NCBI GenBank assembly: GCA_050874905.1
Contig: JBNMLP010000003.1
Span: 98,774 to 162,773 of the forward strand
Reading direction: 5' to 3'
Length of the DNA stretch: 64,000 nt
DNA from: NC2004 sp050874905
Lineage (GTDB): Bacteria > Bacillota > Clostridia > Lachnospirales > Lachnospiraceae
Position numbers and translations under genes: made by a program. The notes below the pieces were generated by a model. That model searched no databases and had not been told where the DNA came from. It saw only the letters and a list, made by a program, of their open reading frames with translations. Each line of letters starts with the position of its first letter. Positions within the stretch are counted from its first letter, which is position 1. Below, in pieces: positions 9,419 to 16,888 of the stretch.

Positions 9419-11059
9419 ATGCTACGGCAAAATCTAATGTTGTTTTATAAGACAAAACAATGCTTTTTTCTATACATAATTGGGAATTTATTGCTGCTAG
9501 GATATTTGCTGGTAGAAACGATATTTTTTTCTTATACATATGGTCAGTTTTTGGATGGCTTGGATATCGTGCAGCTTCTATTCCCTTTTACGATATATTC
9601 CGGTATCGTGTTTTTGCTATTAGGATATGAGTACATGGGAAGTGGCGAAAAGTATGAAATGGCAGAATGTCTGGATGCCATGGCAGTTCCTTTTTTGCAA
9701 AGGAAATGTCTGGAGGCTTGTGTTCTTTTTTTACTTGTGTTGTTCCAAAGTATTCTGGTGATTGGTTATGTGTTGCTTGTAGCAGTAATACTTGGTGAAC
9801 GGGATGCTTTCATTTTCTATATGTTAAAAGCAATGATCGTTTATTTTACCATGCCAAATCTGATCTTATGTGTCATTGGAATGTTGATACAGCAAGTAAA
9901 AAAACGTCTGGTATCTTCTCTTATGCTGCTTTTTGCTACCGTTTATATGACCATACGTTTTTATCAATTGTTTTACGGAAAAGAAACATTATATGGAATC
10001 AGTGATGCTACCCAGTTCTTTGGCGTGGGAACAAGATATGTGGGAAATATCAGCGATCCATATCCGATTTCTATTCATATCGTAAGTAAGTCTGTTTATA
10101 TTCTGGCAGCCTGCCTGTTTTTCCTGTTATTGATCTGGTATTGGAAAAGCAAAAAAAAGTGCTTGCTTTATGCACAGGCAGGGTTGTTTCTGCTTTTTGT
10201 GGGGAATGTTATTTTATGGAATTTACCATGCTCCGGAAATTATGAGGGCTATGAAGATCAGTCTGATGCGCTTTACCAAGAAGCAGATGCGCTCTTACAG
10301 CAGGATAAACCGATCGGTATATTGGGAGAGGATACTTTTTGGGTGACAAACTATGAAATGGAAGTCGCAATGGTACCTGATTTTAAGGCAACGGTGAAGA
10401 TGCAGGTATCAGATACTTCTTTGCCGGAGTATTCCTTTACCCTGTATAGCAGGGCAAAGATAAAAAAAGTGGCAGATCAGAAGGGAGAACGTCTTTCCTA
10501 TAAAAGAGAAGGTAATTTTTTTACCGTCTATCCCAATGGAAAAGAGTTATCTGCTATTTGTGTTGTATATGAGGGAAGCTGGCTGAACCGTTATTATGCT
10601 TCGGCATCGAGTGCGTATCTTCCGGGTAATTTTCCATATTATCCGATCAGCGGGAAACGTCCGGTGGATCATAATGGGCTTTGTACCCTTCCAGAACAGG
10701 AAAGTACATTTTCTCTTACCGTAAAGGGGAAAAAGCATAATATGATCAGCAATCTGGAACAGAAAGGAACACATTTTTCTGGAATGGCCAACCAGGTGAC
10801 CTTGCTTTCCGGCAATTACCGGAAATACAAAAAAGATGGGATAATATATATTTATCCTGCATTTTCTGCAAAGTATGATCCCCAAAAGAATCATAGAATA
10901 CATATTCCGGTAACTGCGAAAACGGTTGTTATTTCTCCTCTGGAACTGTCGGGGATCTATTTATTCGGCTCGGATATCGTGATCTGGCGCGGGATAGAGG
11001 ACGATGTAGAAACATATCAGCAACGATTAGAAGCAGTGGGAGAGCAGGCAGCACAGTAA
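9419..11059 (+). CDS. polytopic membrane protein with large ectodomain, ABC-2 permease-like
   Basis: The ATG at 9419 is preferred over the one at 9404 because GAGGGAGG lies just upstream at the right distance; this gives 546 residues. The N-terminal half (about residues 15-270) has six or so hydrophobic segments with the look of an ABC-2-type permease. The C-terminal half (about 275-546) is a soluble, beta-rich domain, probably extracytoplasmic. Phrases such as VAMVPDFKATVKMQV and FSLTVKGKKHNMISNLEQKG resemble the N-terminal beta-sandwich of M1 aminopeptidases, which occurs fused to permeases in some Firmicutes. No HEXXH zinc motif is present, so no peptidase activity is expected. The next gene, 13 bases on, is an ABC ATPase. 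The transport substrate is unknown. Confidence 0.7.
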   Translation: MLRQNLMLFYKTKQCFFLYIIGNLLLLGYLLVETIFFSYTYGQFLDGLDIVQLLFPFTIYSGIVFLLLGYEYMGSGEKYEMAECLDAMAVPFLQRKCLEACVLFLLVLFQSILVIGYVLLVAVILGERDAFIFYMLKAMIVYFTMPNLILCVIGMLIQQVKKRLVSSLMLLFATVYMTIRFYQLFYGKETLYGISDATQFFGVGTRYVGNISDPYPISIHIVSKSVYILAACLFFLLLIWYWKSKKKCLLYAQAGLFLLFVGNVILWNLPCSGNYEGYEDQSDALYQEADALLQQDKPIGILGEDTFWVTNYEMEVAMVPDFKATVKMQVSDTSLPEYSFTLYSRAKIKKVADQKGERLSYKREGNFFTVYPNGKELSAICVVYEGSWLNRYYASASSAYLPGNFPYYPISGKRPVDHNGLCTLPEQESTFSLTVKGKKHNMISNLEQKGTHFSGMANQVTLLSGNYRKYKKDGIIYIYPAFSAKYDPQKNHRIHIPVTAKTVVISPLELSGIYLFGSDIVIWRGIEDDVETYQQRLEAVGEQAAQ

Positions 11060-11072
11060 CAGGAGGAGTACG

Positions 11073-11906
11073 ATGCTTAAGGTAGAACACATCACGATGC
11101 GTTTTGGAAAGAAAACGATCATCAAAGATATATCCATGGAATTAGAAGAGGGAATTCATGGTTTGCTTGGACCAAACGGGGCAGGAAAAACAACATTTAT
11201 CCGCTCTGTTGCAGGGCTATATCCGAAGTCCAAAGGCTCGGTGTATTTTAATGGAGAAAAATTAGAGGGAAGCCATATCGGCTATCTGCCGCAAAAGTTT
11301 GGCTTGTTTCCCAATATGACTGTGCGCCAATTGATGCATTATCTTGGTACCATGAAGAAGCTTCCCCGTGCTGCCATAGAAAAAGAGTTAGAGCAATTGC
11401 TGGATGAGCTGCATTTAACAGAGCAGGCAGATTGTAAAGGGGCGAGGCTTTCCGGTGGAATGATACGTCGTGTGGGGATCATGCAGGCATTTTTGGGAAA
11501 TCCCGGTGTTGTGTTACTTGATGAGCCAACGGCAGGGTTAGACCCGGAGGAACGGCTTCGGTTTAAGAATTTTATGAAAGAGCGAAAACGAAATGGTCAG
11601 ACAATCCTTGTTTCTACTCATATCGTAGATGACATTGATTATATCGGAGATTATGTGGAGGTTATGCAGGAGGGACAAATAAAGAAAAAGGGAACCTGTG
11701 ACGAAATTATTTCCTGTGCCGCCGGAAAAGTCTATGAAATGGAAAGAGAGACTTATGAAAGACAGATATCTCCTGGAATATTAGTAAAAGAATATGAAAA
11801 AGAGGGAATGGGGAAGGTTCGTGTTCTGCTTCCGGATGGGGCAGAGGAACAGGAGCTTACTCCTACGTTAGAGGATGGGTATCTATGTATATTAAAAGGC
11901 TGGTGA
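11073..11906 (+). CDS. ABC transporter ATP-binding protein
   Basis: A 277-residue ABC ATPase with all expected motifs: Walker A GPNGAGKTT, Q-loop LPQKFGLFP, signature LSGGM, Walker B VVLLDEPTAGLD and H-loop STHIVDD. The C-terminal 60 residues after the nucleotide-binding domain are of the kind seen in ABC-2 exporter ATPases. AGGAGG precedes the ATG. It should power the membrane proteins encoded on either side; the substrate is not predictable from sequence. Its 3' end overlaps the next gene by 22 bases, which suggests translational coupling. Confidence 0.9.
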   Translation: MLKVEHITMRFGKKTIIKDISMELEEGIHGLLGPNGAGKTTFIRSVAGLYPKSKGSVYFNGEKLEGSHIGYLPQKFGLFPNMTVRQLMHYLGTMKKLPRAAIEKELEQLLDELHLTEQADCKGARLSGGMIRRVGIMQAFLGNPGVVLLDEPTAGLDPEERLRFKNFMKERKRNGQTILVSTHIVDDIDYIGDYVEVMQEGQIKKKGTCDEIISCAAGKVYEMERETYERQISPGILVKEYEKEGMGKVRVLLPDGAEEQELTPTLEDGYLCILKGW

Positions 11907-12517
11907 AAGAAATGTGGGTGCGGCTGGGCGTGACTGCCTTTGTTCCTCCCGTGTTGTTATGGCTGCTGTTAAACATCTGGAATTTCCATGATCTGCTTTA
12001 TCCAAACAGATCTACGAAATATTTCATGGATGAGAGGATGCTGTTGCTGCTTCCGATCGGAATCGGCATACTAAGTGTGGTAAGCTGCCTGCCTTATCTC
12101 GCACAGAACGGGCGCGAGGTTTTGTACATACAAAGATCACAGTTAAACCGCCAGCTTACGATCAACGATGTTTATTATGTGGTAGTTGTGACGATAGAAT
12201 ATGTGCTTGTGTATCATAAAAGCATAAAGGTGGGGAGTCTTGCCTATTTTCGTTACGTGCTGTTAAGCCTTGCCGTATCGCAGATATGCGTGCTTTTGTT
12301 ATATGCGGTAAAACATGTTACGATGGCACTGGTGCTTTTGACAGCCGGTTATCTGGTGCTGTGTCTGCTTCATGGAGGTGGAACAAAGATTGTAGATCTG
12401 TTTTCGTGGAATTATGAAGATGAAACCTATCTGATCCAGATGCTCATACTGTTTCTCATTACCCTGTGCGGCAATTATGGAAGGAGAAAATTGATCGAAC
12501 AATATTGTTCTTATTAA
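11885..12517 (+). CDS. small integral membrane protein of the ABC cluster
   Basis: A 210-residue hydrophobic protein with about five or six membrane segments and no recognisable family motif. The start at 11885 overlaps the ATPase gene; an alternative ATG at 11912 (MWVRLGV) would remove the overlap, and neither has a clear ribosome binding site. Position and topology suggest a permease half or accessory subunit of the transporter. Together with the next gene, of similar size, it may form a heteromeric membrane part. Function is inferred only from context. Confidence 0.65.
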   Translation: MYIKRLVKEMWVRLGVTAFVPPVLLWLLLNIWNFHDLLYPNRSTKYFMDERMLLLLPIGIGILSVVSCLPYLAQNGREVLYIQRSQLNRQLTINDVYYVVVVTIEYVLVYHKSIKVGSLAYFRYVLLSLAVSQICVLLLYAVKHVTMALVLLTAGYLVLCLLHGGGTKIVDLFSWNYEDETYLIQMLILFLITLCGNYGRRKLIEQYCSY

Positions 12518-12538
12518 AAGAGAAAATGCGGGGACTCT

Positions 12539-13159
12539 ATGAAAAATACGATAAGGAAATTAAAACATAGTGCGATTGCGTCATTGCTTCTTCTTGTGCT
12601 GGCTGTTCCATTTCTGGTGGAACGGAAAATGAAAATGGAGGAAACGGCACAGTATGTACTTGTAGCACAGCAATATTTAAATATAGTACTGCCTCTTTGT
12701 GTGGCAGTTTTGTTTTTCTGTTGTTTCTATGAAAAAACGCAGGGAAAAGGAAGGGAGCTTTTTTATCTGGCAGACCGTGGGTGTGGGAAGGAGCTTTTTC
12801 TCATCTATACGGTCGTTGCGGGAAGTCTGGGGCTCTCCGTGCTTTTGTTTTATCATAGTCACATAGCACAGCCCGGAATTTTTTTTCTGCAATATCTCAT
12901 ATTGGAATATAGTCTGCTCAGCTTTTGTTATGCCCTTCTCTATGTGACTTCACATATCGTCGTGGTACTGCTTGGCGTGTTGCTTTTCTACGGTATGCTG
13001 CTTACCGGGGCAGGGGGAACAGGGACGCTCTTTCTATACCCGTGGGAGCAGGCTGTCACCATACGAGCACTGTGTTATGCAATGCGGTATGAATTGCTGC
13101 TTGGAGCTTTCAGCAACCTGATCGGCATATTTGCCAACAAAAAATATACCAGCTATTAA
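12539..13159 (+). CDS. small integral membrane protein of the ABC cluster
   Basis: A 206-residue protein with about six hydrophobic segments, beginning MKNTIRKLKHSAIASLLLLV. I recognise no catalytic motif. It is the last gene of the cluster that begins at 9003 and ends at a terminator five bases after its stop. Similar size and topology to the preceding protein suggest a paired role as ABC membrane subunits, but sequence similarity between the two is not obvious by eye. Confidence 0.65.
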   Translation: MKNTIRKLKHSAIASLLLLVLAVPFLVERKMKMEETAQYVLVAQQYLNIVLPLCVAVLFFCCFYEKTQGKGRELFYLADRGCGKELFLIYTVVAGSLGLSVLLFYHSHIAQPGIFFLQYLILEYSLLSFCYALLYVTSHIVVVLLGVLLFYGMLLTGAGGTGTLFLYPWEQAVTIRALCYAMRYELLLGAFSNLIGIFANKKYTSY

Positions 13160-13163
13160 AAAA

Positions 13164-13200
13164 GGACTGTGCCAAAATGTGCACAGTCCGTTCTGTTTTT
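13164..13200. terminator. bidirectional terminator between convergent genes
   Basis: A perfect 9-base stem (GGACTGTGC / GCACAGTCC) with an 8-base loop has a T-rich tail on the right and an A-run on the left. It can therefore end both the ABC cluster and the minus-strand gene 13200-13463. Confidence 0.8.
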
Positions 13201-13463
13201 TATTCTTCCTCAGAATTTGCCTCATATGCTTTTCCGGTTTCATCTACCTCAGGAGCCTGCTCCTTATTATAATGATAAAGTGTGTCTTTAAGATCAAAAT
13301 CAAGCACATCCTGGGAGTCTCTCACTCGGATTACTACCGATTTGGAAAGTGTTTCAATCTCTTCTATGGAAAGACCACTGATCATTGCGACATCCTCAAA
13401 AGGAATTTCTACCTCTAACATATTCTTGGCAATTTCAACCTGCCGTTTCTTTGTATTATTCAT
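13200..13463 (-). CDS. small protein resembling the C-terminal tail of Rpn/PD-(D/E)XK transposase-like proteins
   Basis: An 87-residue soluble protein. Residues 1-40 (KKRQVEIAKNMLEVEIPFED...GLSIEEIETL) resemble the short helical tail found at the end of many Rpn-family (PD-(D/E)XK nuclease transposase) proteins, where the wording IAKNML...TGLSxEEI is common. The nuclease domain itself is absent. The remainder is acidic (EVDETGKAYEANSEEE). AGGAAG upstream of the ATG supports translation. It lies only 23 bases after argH on the same strand and may be cotranscribed with it. It may be a remnant of a larger gene or a stand-alone small protein; function unknown. Confidence 0.55.
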   Translation of the reverse strand: MNNTKKRQVEIAKNMLEVEIPFEDVAMISGLSIEEIETLSKSVVIRVRDSQDVLDFDLKDTLYHYNKEQAPEVDETGKAYEANSEEE

Positions 13464-13486
13464 ACGTTCACTTCCTATTCTATATA

Positions 13487-14869
13487 TTAGTCTAACTGTG
13501 CCAGCCAGGATTCATTGACAGCAATTACTTTTTCCATAGCATCAGGTCCCGGTGCACCGATCGTATTTCGTTTGTTCACACAGGTTTTTAAACTGATCGC
13601 ATCATAAATATCTTCTTCAAATGCCGGGCTGATCGCTTTGTAATCCTCCAGAGGAAGATCATCTAAGGCGATGTTTTTCTCAATACAGGTAAGGACTAAC
13701 TGTCCTACGATACCATGGGCATCACGGAAGGCAACTCCATGATTTACCAGATAATCTGCAGCATCTGTTGCATTGGTGAATCCGTTTTTGGCACTGCTTT
13801 CCATGGCAGTTTTATTGACACGCATTGTTTTGATCATACCGTCAAACAGTAACAGACAGCCCTTTACCGTATCAATGGCATCAAAGGTAAGCTCTTTATC
13901 TTCCTGCATATCTTTGTTGTATGCAAGTGGAATTCCTTTCATCGTTGTGAGAAGAGAAGTCAATGCGCCATAGACACGTCCGGTCTTTCCACGCACGAGC
14001 TCGGCAATATCCGGATTCTTTTTCTGTGGCATGATGGAGCTTCCGGTGCTGTAGGCATCGTCCAGTTCTACAAACTGGTATTCATTGGAATTCCAGATAA
14101 TGATCTCCTCGGAAAAACGGCTCAAATGCATCATGATCGTGGCAAAGGCACTGAGCATCTCAATGACGTAGTCACGGTCGGAAACACCATCCATACTATT
14201 TAAGCACGGACCATCAAAGTCCAGCAGCTTTGCTGTCATCTCGCGATCCAGAGGATACGTGGTACCGGCTAATGCACCGGAGCCGAGGGGACAGATATTC
14301 ATACGATTTAAAATATCGTTAAGACGGCTGTAATCCCGCTTGAACATTTCCATATAAGCTCCCAGATGATGTGCAAGTGTTACAGGCTGTGCCTTCTGTA
14401 AATGAGTAAATCCCGGCATAAAGGTATGAACGTGTTCCTTCATTAATCCGTGAATGGTTTCCAGCAGTGTTTTTAACAGTGCTTTTGTTTCAACCAGCTC
14501 ATCCCGGCAGTAAAGGCGCATATCTAATGCAACCTGATCATTTCTGCTTCGCCCGGTGTGAAGCTTCTTTCCGGCTTCTCCTACCCGGTCAATCAAGTTT
14601 GCTTCCACAAAGCTGTGGATGTCTTCGTATTCGGATGTGATCGCCAGCTTTCCTGCCTTTACATCAGCAACAATGCTGTCTAATCCTTTTAATATGGTTT
14701 CTTTTTCTTTCTCCGTCAAAATACCTGTTGCAGCAAGCATTGTGACATGCGCTTTGCTTCCCCGGATATCCTGATCAAAAAATTTCTGATCAAAGGAGAT
14801 CGATGCATTAAAATTATAAACCAGTTGATCGGTTTCTTTTGTGAAACGACCACCCCATAATTGTGCCAT
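13487..14869 (-). CDS. argH: argininosuccinate lyase
   Basis: Cleaves argininosuccinate to arginine and fumarate, the last step of arginine synthesis. The 460 residues are full length and carry the fumarase/aspartase superfamily signature GSSIMPQKKNPD, plus the N-terminal LWGGRF typical of ArgH and the HTGRSRNDQVALDMR motif. AAAGAGGT before the ATG supports the start. A minus-strand promoter lies about 55-85 bases upstream. argG is not adjacent. The gene is divergent from argD across 253 bases that may hold ArgR sites. Confidence 0.96.
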   Translation of the reverse strand: MAQLWGGRFTKETDQLVYNFNASISFDQKFFDQDIRGSKAHVTMLAATGILTEKEKETILKGLDSIVADVKAGKLAITSEYEDIHSFVEANLIDRVGEAGKKLHTGRSRNDQVALDMRLYCRDELVETKALLKTLLETIHGLMKEHVHTFMPGFTHLQKAQPVTLAHHLGAYMEMFKRDYSRLNDILNRMNICPLGSGALAGTTYPLDREMTAKLLDFDGPCLNSMDGVSDRDYVIEMLSAFATIMMHLSRFSEEIIIWNSNEYQFVELDDAYSTGSSIMPQKKNPDIAELVRGKTGRVYGALTSLLTTMKGIPLAYNKDMQEDKELTFDAIDTVKGCLLLFDGMIKTMRVNKTAMESSAKNGFTNATDAADYLVNHGVAFRDAHGIVGQLVLTCIEKNIALDDLPLEDYKAISPAFEEDIYDAISLKTCVNKRNTIGAPGPDAMEKVIAVNESWLAQLD

Positions 14870-14923
14870 ATTGGTACCTCTTTTCTAAAATGTAATACTT
14901 GTGGGTCTTGCCCAGATAACAGT

Positions 14924-14953
14924 ATTATACAACAAGGAGAAAACAATTGACAA
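14924..14953 (-). promoter_or_regulatory. sigma-A promoter of argH
   Basis: Read on the minus strand, TTGTCA (14953-14948) and TATAAT (14929-14924) are separated by 18 bases and lie about 55 bases upstream of the argH start. Confidence 0.65.
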
Positions 14954-14992
14954 CGGATAAATATGACTTTTTAAGGAAATGTGATCGAAAAC

Positions 14993-15029
14993 AATATGAA
15001 TAAATATAAAAATATGCGAATATTTATAC
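14993..15029. promoter_or_regulatory. possible ArgR operator(s) between argH and argD
   Basis: Two AT-rich half-symmetric blocks, around ATGAATAAATAT and TGCGAATATTTATA, resemble ARG boxes (TGAATWWWWATTCA type). They sit directly upstream of the argD -35 element, where a repressor would act. The match is by eye and imperfect. Confidence 0.35.
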
Positions 15030-15030
15030 A

Positions 15031-15059
15031 TTGACAAGAAGAATCAATAGTGCTACGAT
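15031..15059 (+). promoter_or_regulatory. sigma-A promoter of argD
   Basis: TTGACA (15031-15036), a 17-base spacer and TACGAT (15054-15059) predict a start near 15066, with a leader of about 57 bases that contains a small CACC/GGTG hairpin. Confidence 0.8.
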
Positions 15060-15122
15060 GGAAGAATCAAAAACGAAAAAGATACACCGTTAAGGTGCAG
15101 GAGATAAAAGGAGGAACATGCG

Positions 15123-16334
15123 ATGAAATTGAAAGATACCGGGCTTACAAAAGAGCAGTTGATCAACGATGCCAATACTTATATGATGGAGCTGGCCACC
15201 CGCTTTGATCTGATAGCGGAGACATCAAAGGGAATGTACATATATAATGAAAAGGAAGAACCATATTTAGACTTTTATGCCGGAATTGCGGTCAACTCTG
15301 CCGGAAACTGTAATGAAAAAGTGGTAGAAGCGATCATTTCACAGGCAAAGGATACCCTTCATGTGTCCAACTATCCGTATAGTATTCCGATGGTTGTGCT
15401 TGCCAAACTGATCTGTACCAACATTGGTATGGATAAGATCTTCTTCCAGAACTCCGGAACCGAGGCAAATGAAGCTATGATCAAGATGGCAAGAAAATGG
15501 GGAATCGAAAAATACGGACCGGAGCATTATCACATTGTAACGGCAAAGCAGAGCTTCCATGGACGAAGCTATGGTGCCATGAGTGCGACCGGACAGCCGG
15601 ATAATGCCTGCCAGATGAATTTAAAGCCGATGTTACCGGGCTTTACTTATGCAGACTTTAATGATCTTGCGTCCTTTGAAAAAGCCTGTACCAAAGATAC
15701 CGTGGCGATCATGGTAGAGCCAGTACAGGGAGAAGGCGGCGTTTATCCGGCAACAGAGGAGTTCTTAAAGGGACTGCGGAAGCTTTGTGATGAGCGTGAT
15801 ATGCTGTTGCTCTTTGACGAAGTGCAGACCGGCTGGGGACGTTTAGGATCATTGATGGGATATATGTCATATGGAGTAACACCGGACGCGTTATCCATGG
15901 CAAAAGCAATGGGTGGCGGACTCCCAATCGGAGCAGTGTGTGCCAACCAGAGAGCTAATCAGGCATTTACACCAGGAAGCCACGGATCCACCTTTGGAGG
16001 AAATCCGGTCTGCTGTGCAGCCGCTATCGCAGAGATCAAAGAGATCATCGAACGCGACCTGCCGGCCAATGCAAAAAAAATGGGCGATTACTTTATGGGA
16101 TTATGTAAAAACCTTCCGGGAGTCAAAGAAGTCAGAGGCCGTGGACTTTTGATGGGAGTAGAATTTGAGAAGCCGATCGCCATGGAAGTAAAACATGAAT
16201 GTTTTGACCGTCATATGCTGATCACCGCAGTCAGTGGCAGCATCATCCGTATGGTGCCACCGTTGATCGTAAGTAAGGAAGAATGTGACAAAGCATATGC
16301 AATCTTAGAAGAATCCGTAAAAGCAGCATTATAA
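15123..16334 (+). CDS. argD: acetylornithine aminotransferase
   Basis: Class-III PLP aminotransferase that makes N-acetylornithine from N-acetylglutamate semialdehyde in arginine synthesis. The 403 residues are full length. Visible motifs are FFQNSGTEANEAMIKMARKW, the LLLFDEVQTGWGR region carrying the PLP-ring Asp, and the PLP lysine in SMAKAMGGGLPIGA. AGGAGG precedes the ATG at 15123. Placement opposite argH supports the arginine role over ornithine or GABA aminotransferases, which share the fold. The same enzyme class may also serve lysine synthesis (family knowledge). Confidence 0.9.
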   Translation: MKLKDTGLTKEQLINDANTYMMELATRFDLIAETSKGMYIYNEKEEPYLDFYAGIAVNSAGNCNEKVVEAIISQAKDTLHVSNYPYSIPMVVLAKLICTNIGMDKIFFQNSGTEANEAMIKMARKWGIEKYGPEHYHIVTAKQSFHGRSYGAMSATGQPDNACQMNLKPMLPGFTYADFNDLASFEKACTKDTVAIMVEPVQGEGGVYPATEEFLKGLRKLCDERDMLLLFDEVQTGWGRLGSLMGYMSYGVTPDALSMAKAMGGGLPIGAVCANQRANQAFTPGSHGSTFGGNPVCCAAAIAEIKEIIERDLPANAKKMGDYFMGLCKNLPGVKEVRGRGLLMGVEFEKPIAMEVKHECFDRHMLITAVSGSIIRMVPPLIVSKEECDKAYAILEESVKAAL

Positions 16335-16357
16335 AAACACTATATTATTTAAAGATA

Positions 16358-16434
16358 AGTTCCCTATTATCAGAGTACCGACCTTTGATCGTCAGATCAC
16401 AGGTCACCTTAAAACAATCTGATGACAGGGAACT
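16358..16434. repeat. nested two-level hairpin element
   Basis: Outer arms at 16358-16373 and 16419-16434 pair over 16 bases with two mismatches (AGTTCCCT...AGGGAACT). Inside them 16380-16390 and 16395-16405 form a second 11-base stem with one mismatch (GACCTTTGATC / GATCACAGGTC) around a GTCA loop. There is no T-run on the right, so it is not a standard terminator, although it lies just after argD. It could be a structured RNA, a processed 3' end or a small mobile palindrome. Confidence 0.6.
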
Positions 16435-16582
16435 ATTTCATTACTACATATATAGATAAGAAAACCTTCTTACCTACAGAACAAGAAAATCTCAGAGTTT
16501 GTGATAATAACCAGTTTATTAAGAAACCATTTCCTCTTACAGAATACGAAAAGCCTTGATTGCCAATATTCCTCAGAGTACA

Positions 16583-16734
16583 GCCCCTTGTGGATGCTTT
16601 CTTAATTGTGCAGGCGCTTTGGAGCCGCCGGCACTCGTTTGCAGCAAGCGAAAGCGCGGCTGCGGACGAAGTACCGCTGCGAGCGACAAGCAGCGAAAGC
16701 GTGCCTGCACAAAAAGAAAGCAACCACAGGGGGC
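16583..16734. repeat. 152-base GC-rich palindromic element (MITE-like)
   Basis: The left arm (from 16583, GCCCCTTGTGG...TTGTGCAGGC) pairs with the right arm (to 16734, GCCTGCACAAAAAG...GGGGC) over about 38-40 bases with few mismatches. The centre is GC-rich and itself self-complementary, with repeats of the type AGCAAGCGAAAGCG and CAGCGAAAGCG. Composition is far more GC-rich than the flanks. This pattern suits a non-autonomous mobile palindrome or a dispersed structured repeat rather than a gene. I cannot test copy number here. Confidence 0.65.
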
Positions 16735-16775
16735 GTCACTATATCTATACATAATAAGAAAAAAACAAAAAAACG

Positions 16776-16804
16776 TTGACAAAAAACATGTGGGGTGGTA
16801 ATCT
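16776..16804 (+). promoter_or_regulatory. sigma-A promoter of the hrcA operon
   Basis: TTGACA (16776-16781), a 17-base spacer and TAATCT (16799-16804) place the start near 16811, directly before the CIRCE element. Confidence 0.85.
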
Positions 16805-16819
16805 CTTTTTAGAAAGATG

Positions 16820-16846
16820 TTAGCACTCAAAAGAAGTGAGTGCTAA
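16820..16846 (+). promoter_or_regulatory. CIRCE operator (HrcA binding site)
   Basis: TTAGCACTC - 9 bases - GAGTGCTAA is a perfect match to the CIRCE consensus. It lies just after the predicted transcription start, so HrcA bound here would block the hrcA-grpE-dnaK-dnaJ operon until heat stress. Confidence 0.98.
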
Positions 16847-16888
16847 TAACTTCAAAAAAAGACAAAAGATGTCAGAAAGGATGGTTAA

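Larger units (their letters stand above)
16335..16888. other. gene-free stretch with two inverted-repeat elements and the hrcA control region
   Basis: This 554-base stretch separates argD from hrcA and contains no convincing gene. From left to right it holds a nested hairpin (16358-16434), about 150 bases of AT-rich sequence with no feature I recognise, a 152-base GC-rich palindrome (16583-16734), and the hrcA promoter and CIRCE operator. Short frames across the palindrome are Cys/Arg-rich by-products of its composition. Confidence 0.8.

Noticed and set aside
13131..13418. Plus-strand frame over the 87-residue minus-strand gene
   Set aside because: It starts inside another gene, runs through the terminator hairpin and has no family motif; the minus-strand frame has a better start and composition.
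16433..16830. Several Cys/Arg-rich frames on both strands over the palindrome
   Set aside because: Their sequence is dictated by the inverted repeat; the two strands give look-alike peptides and there is no ribosome binding site.
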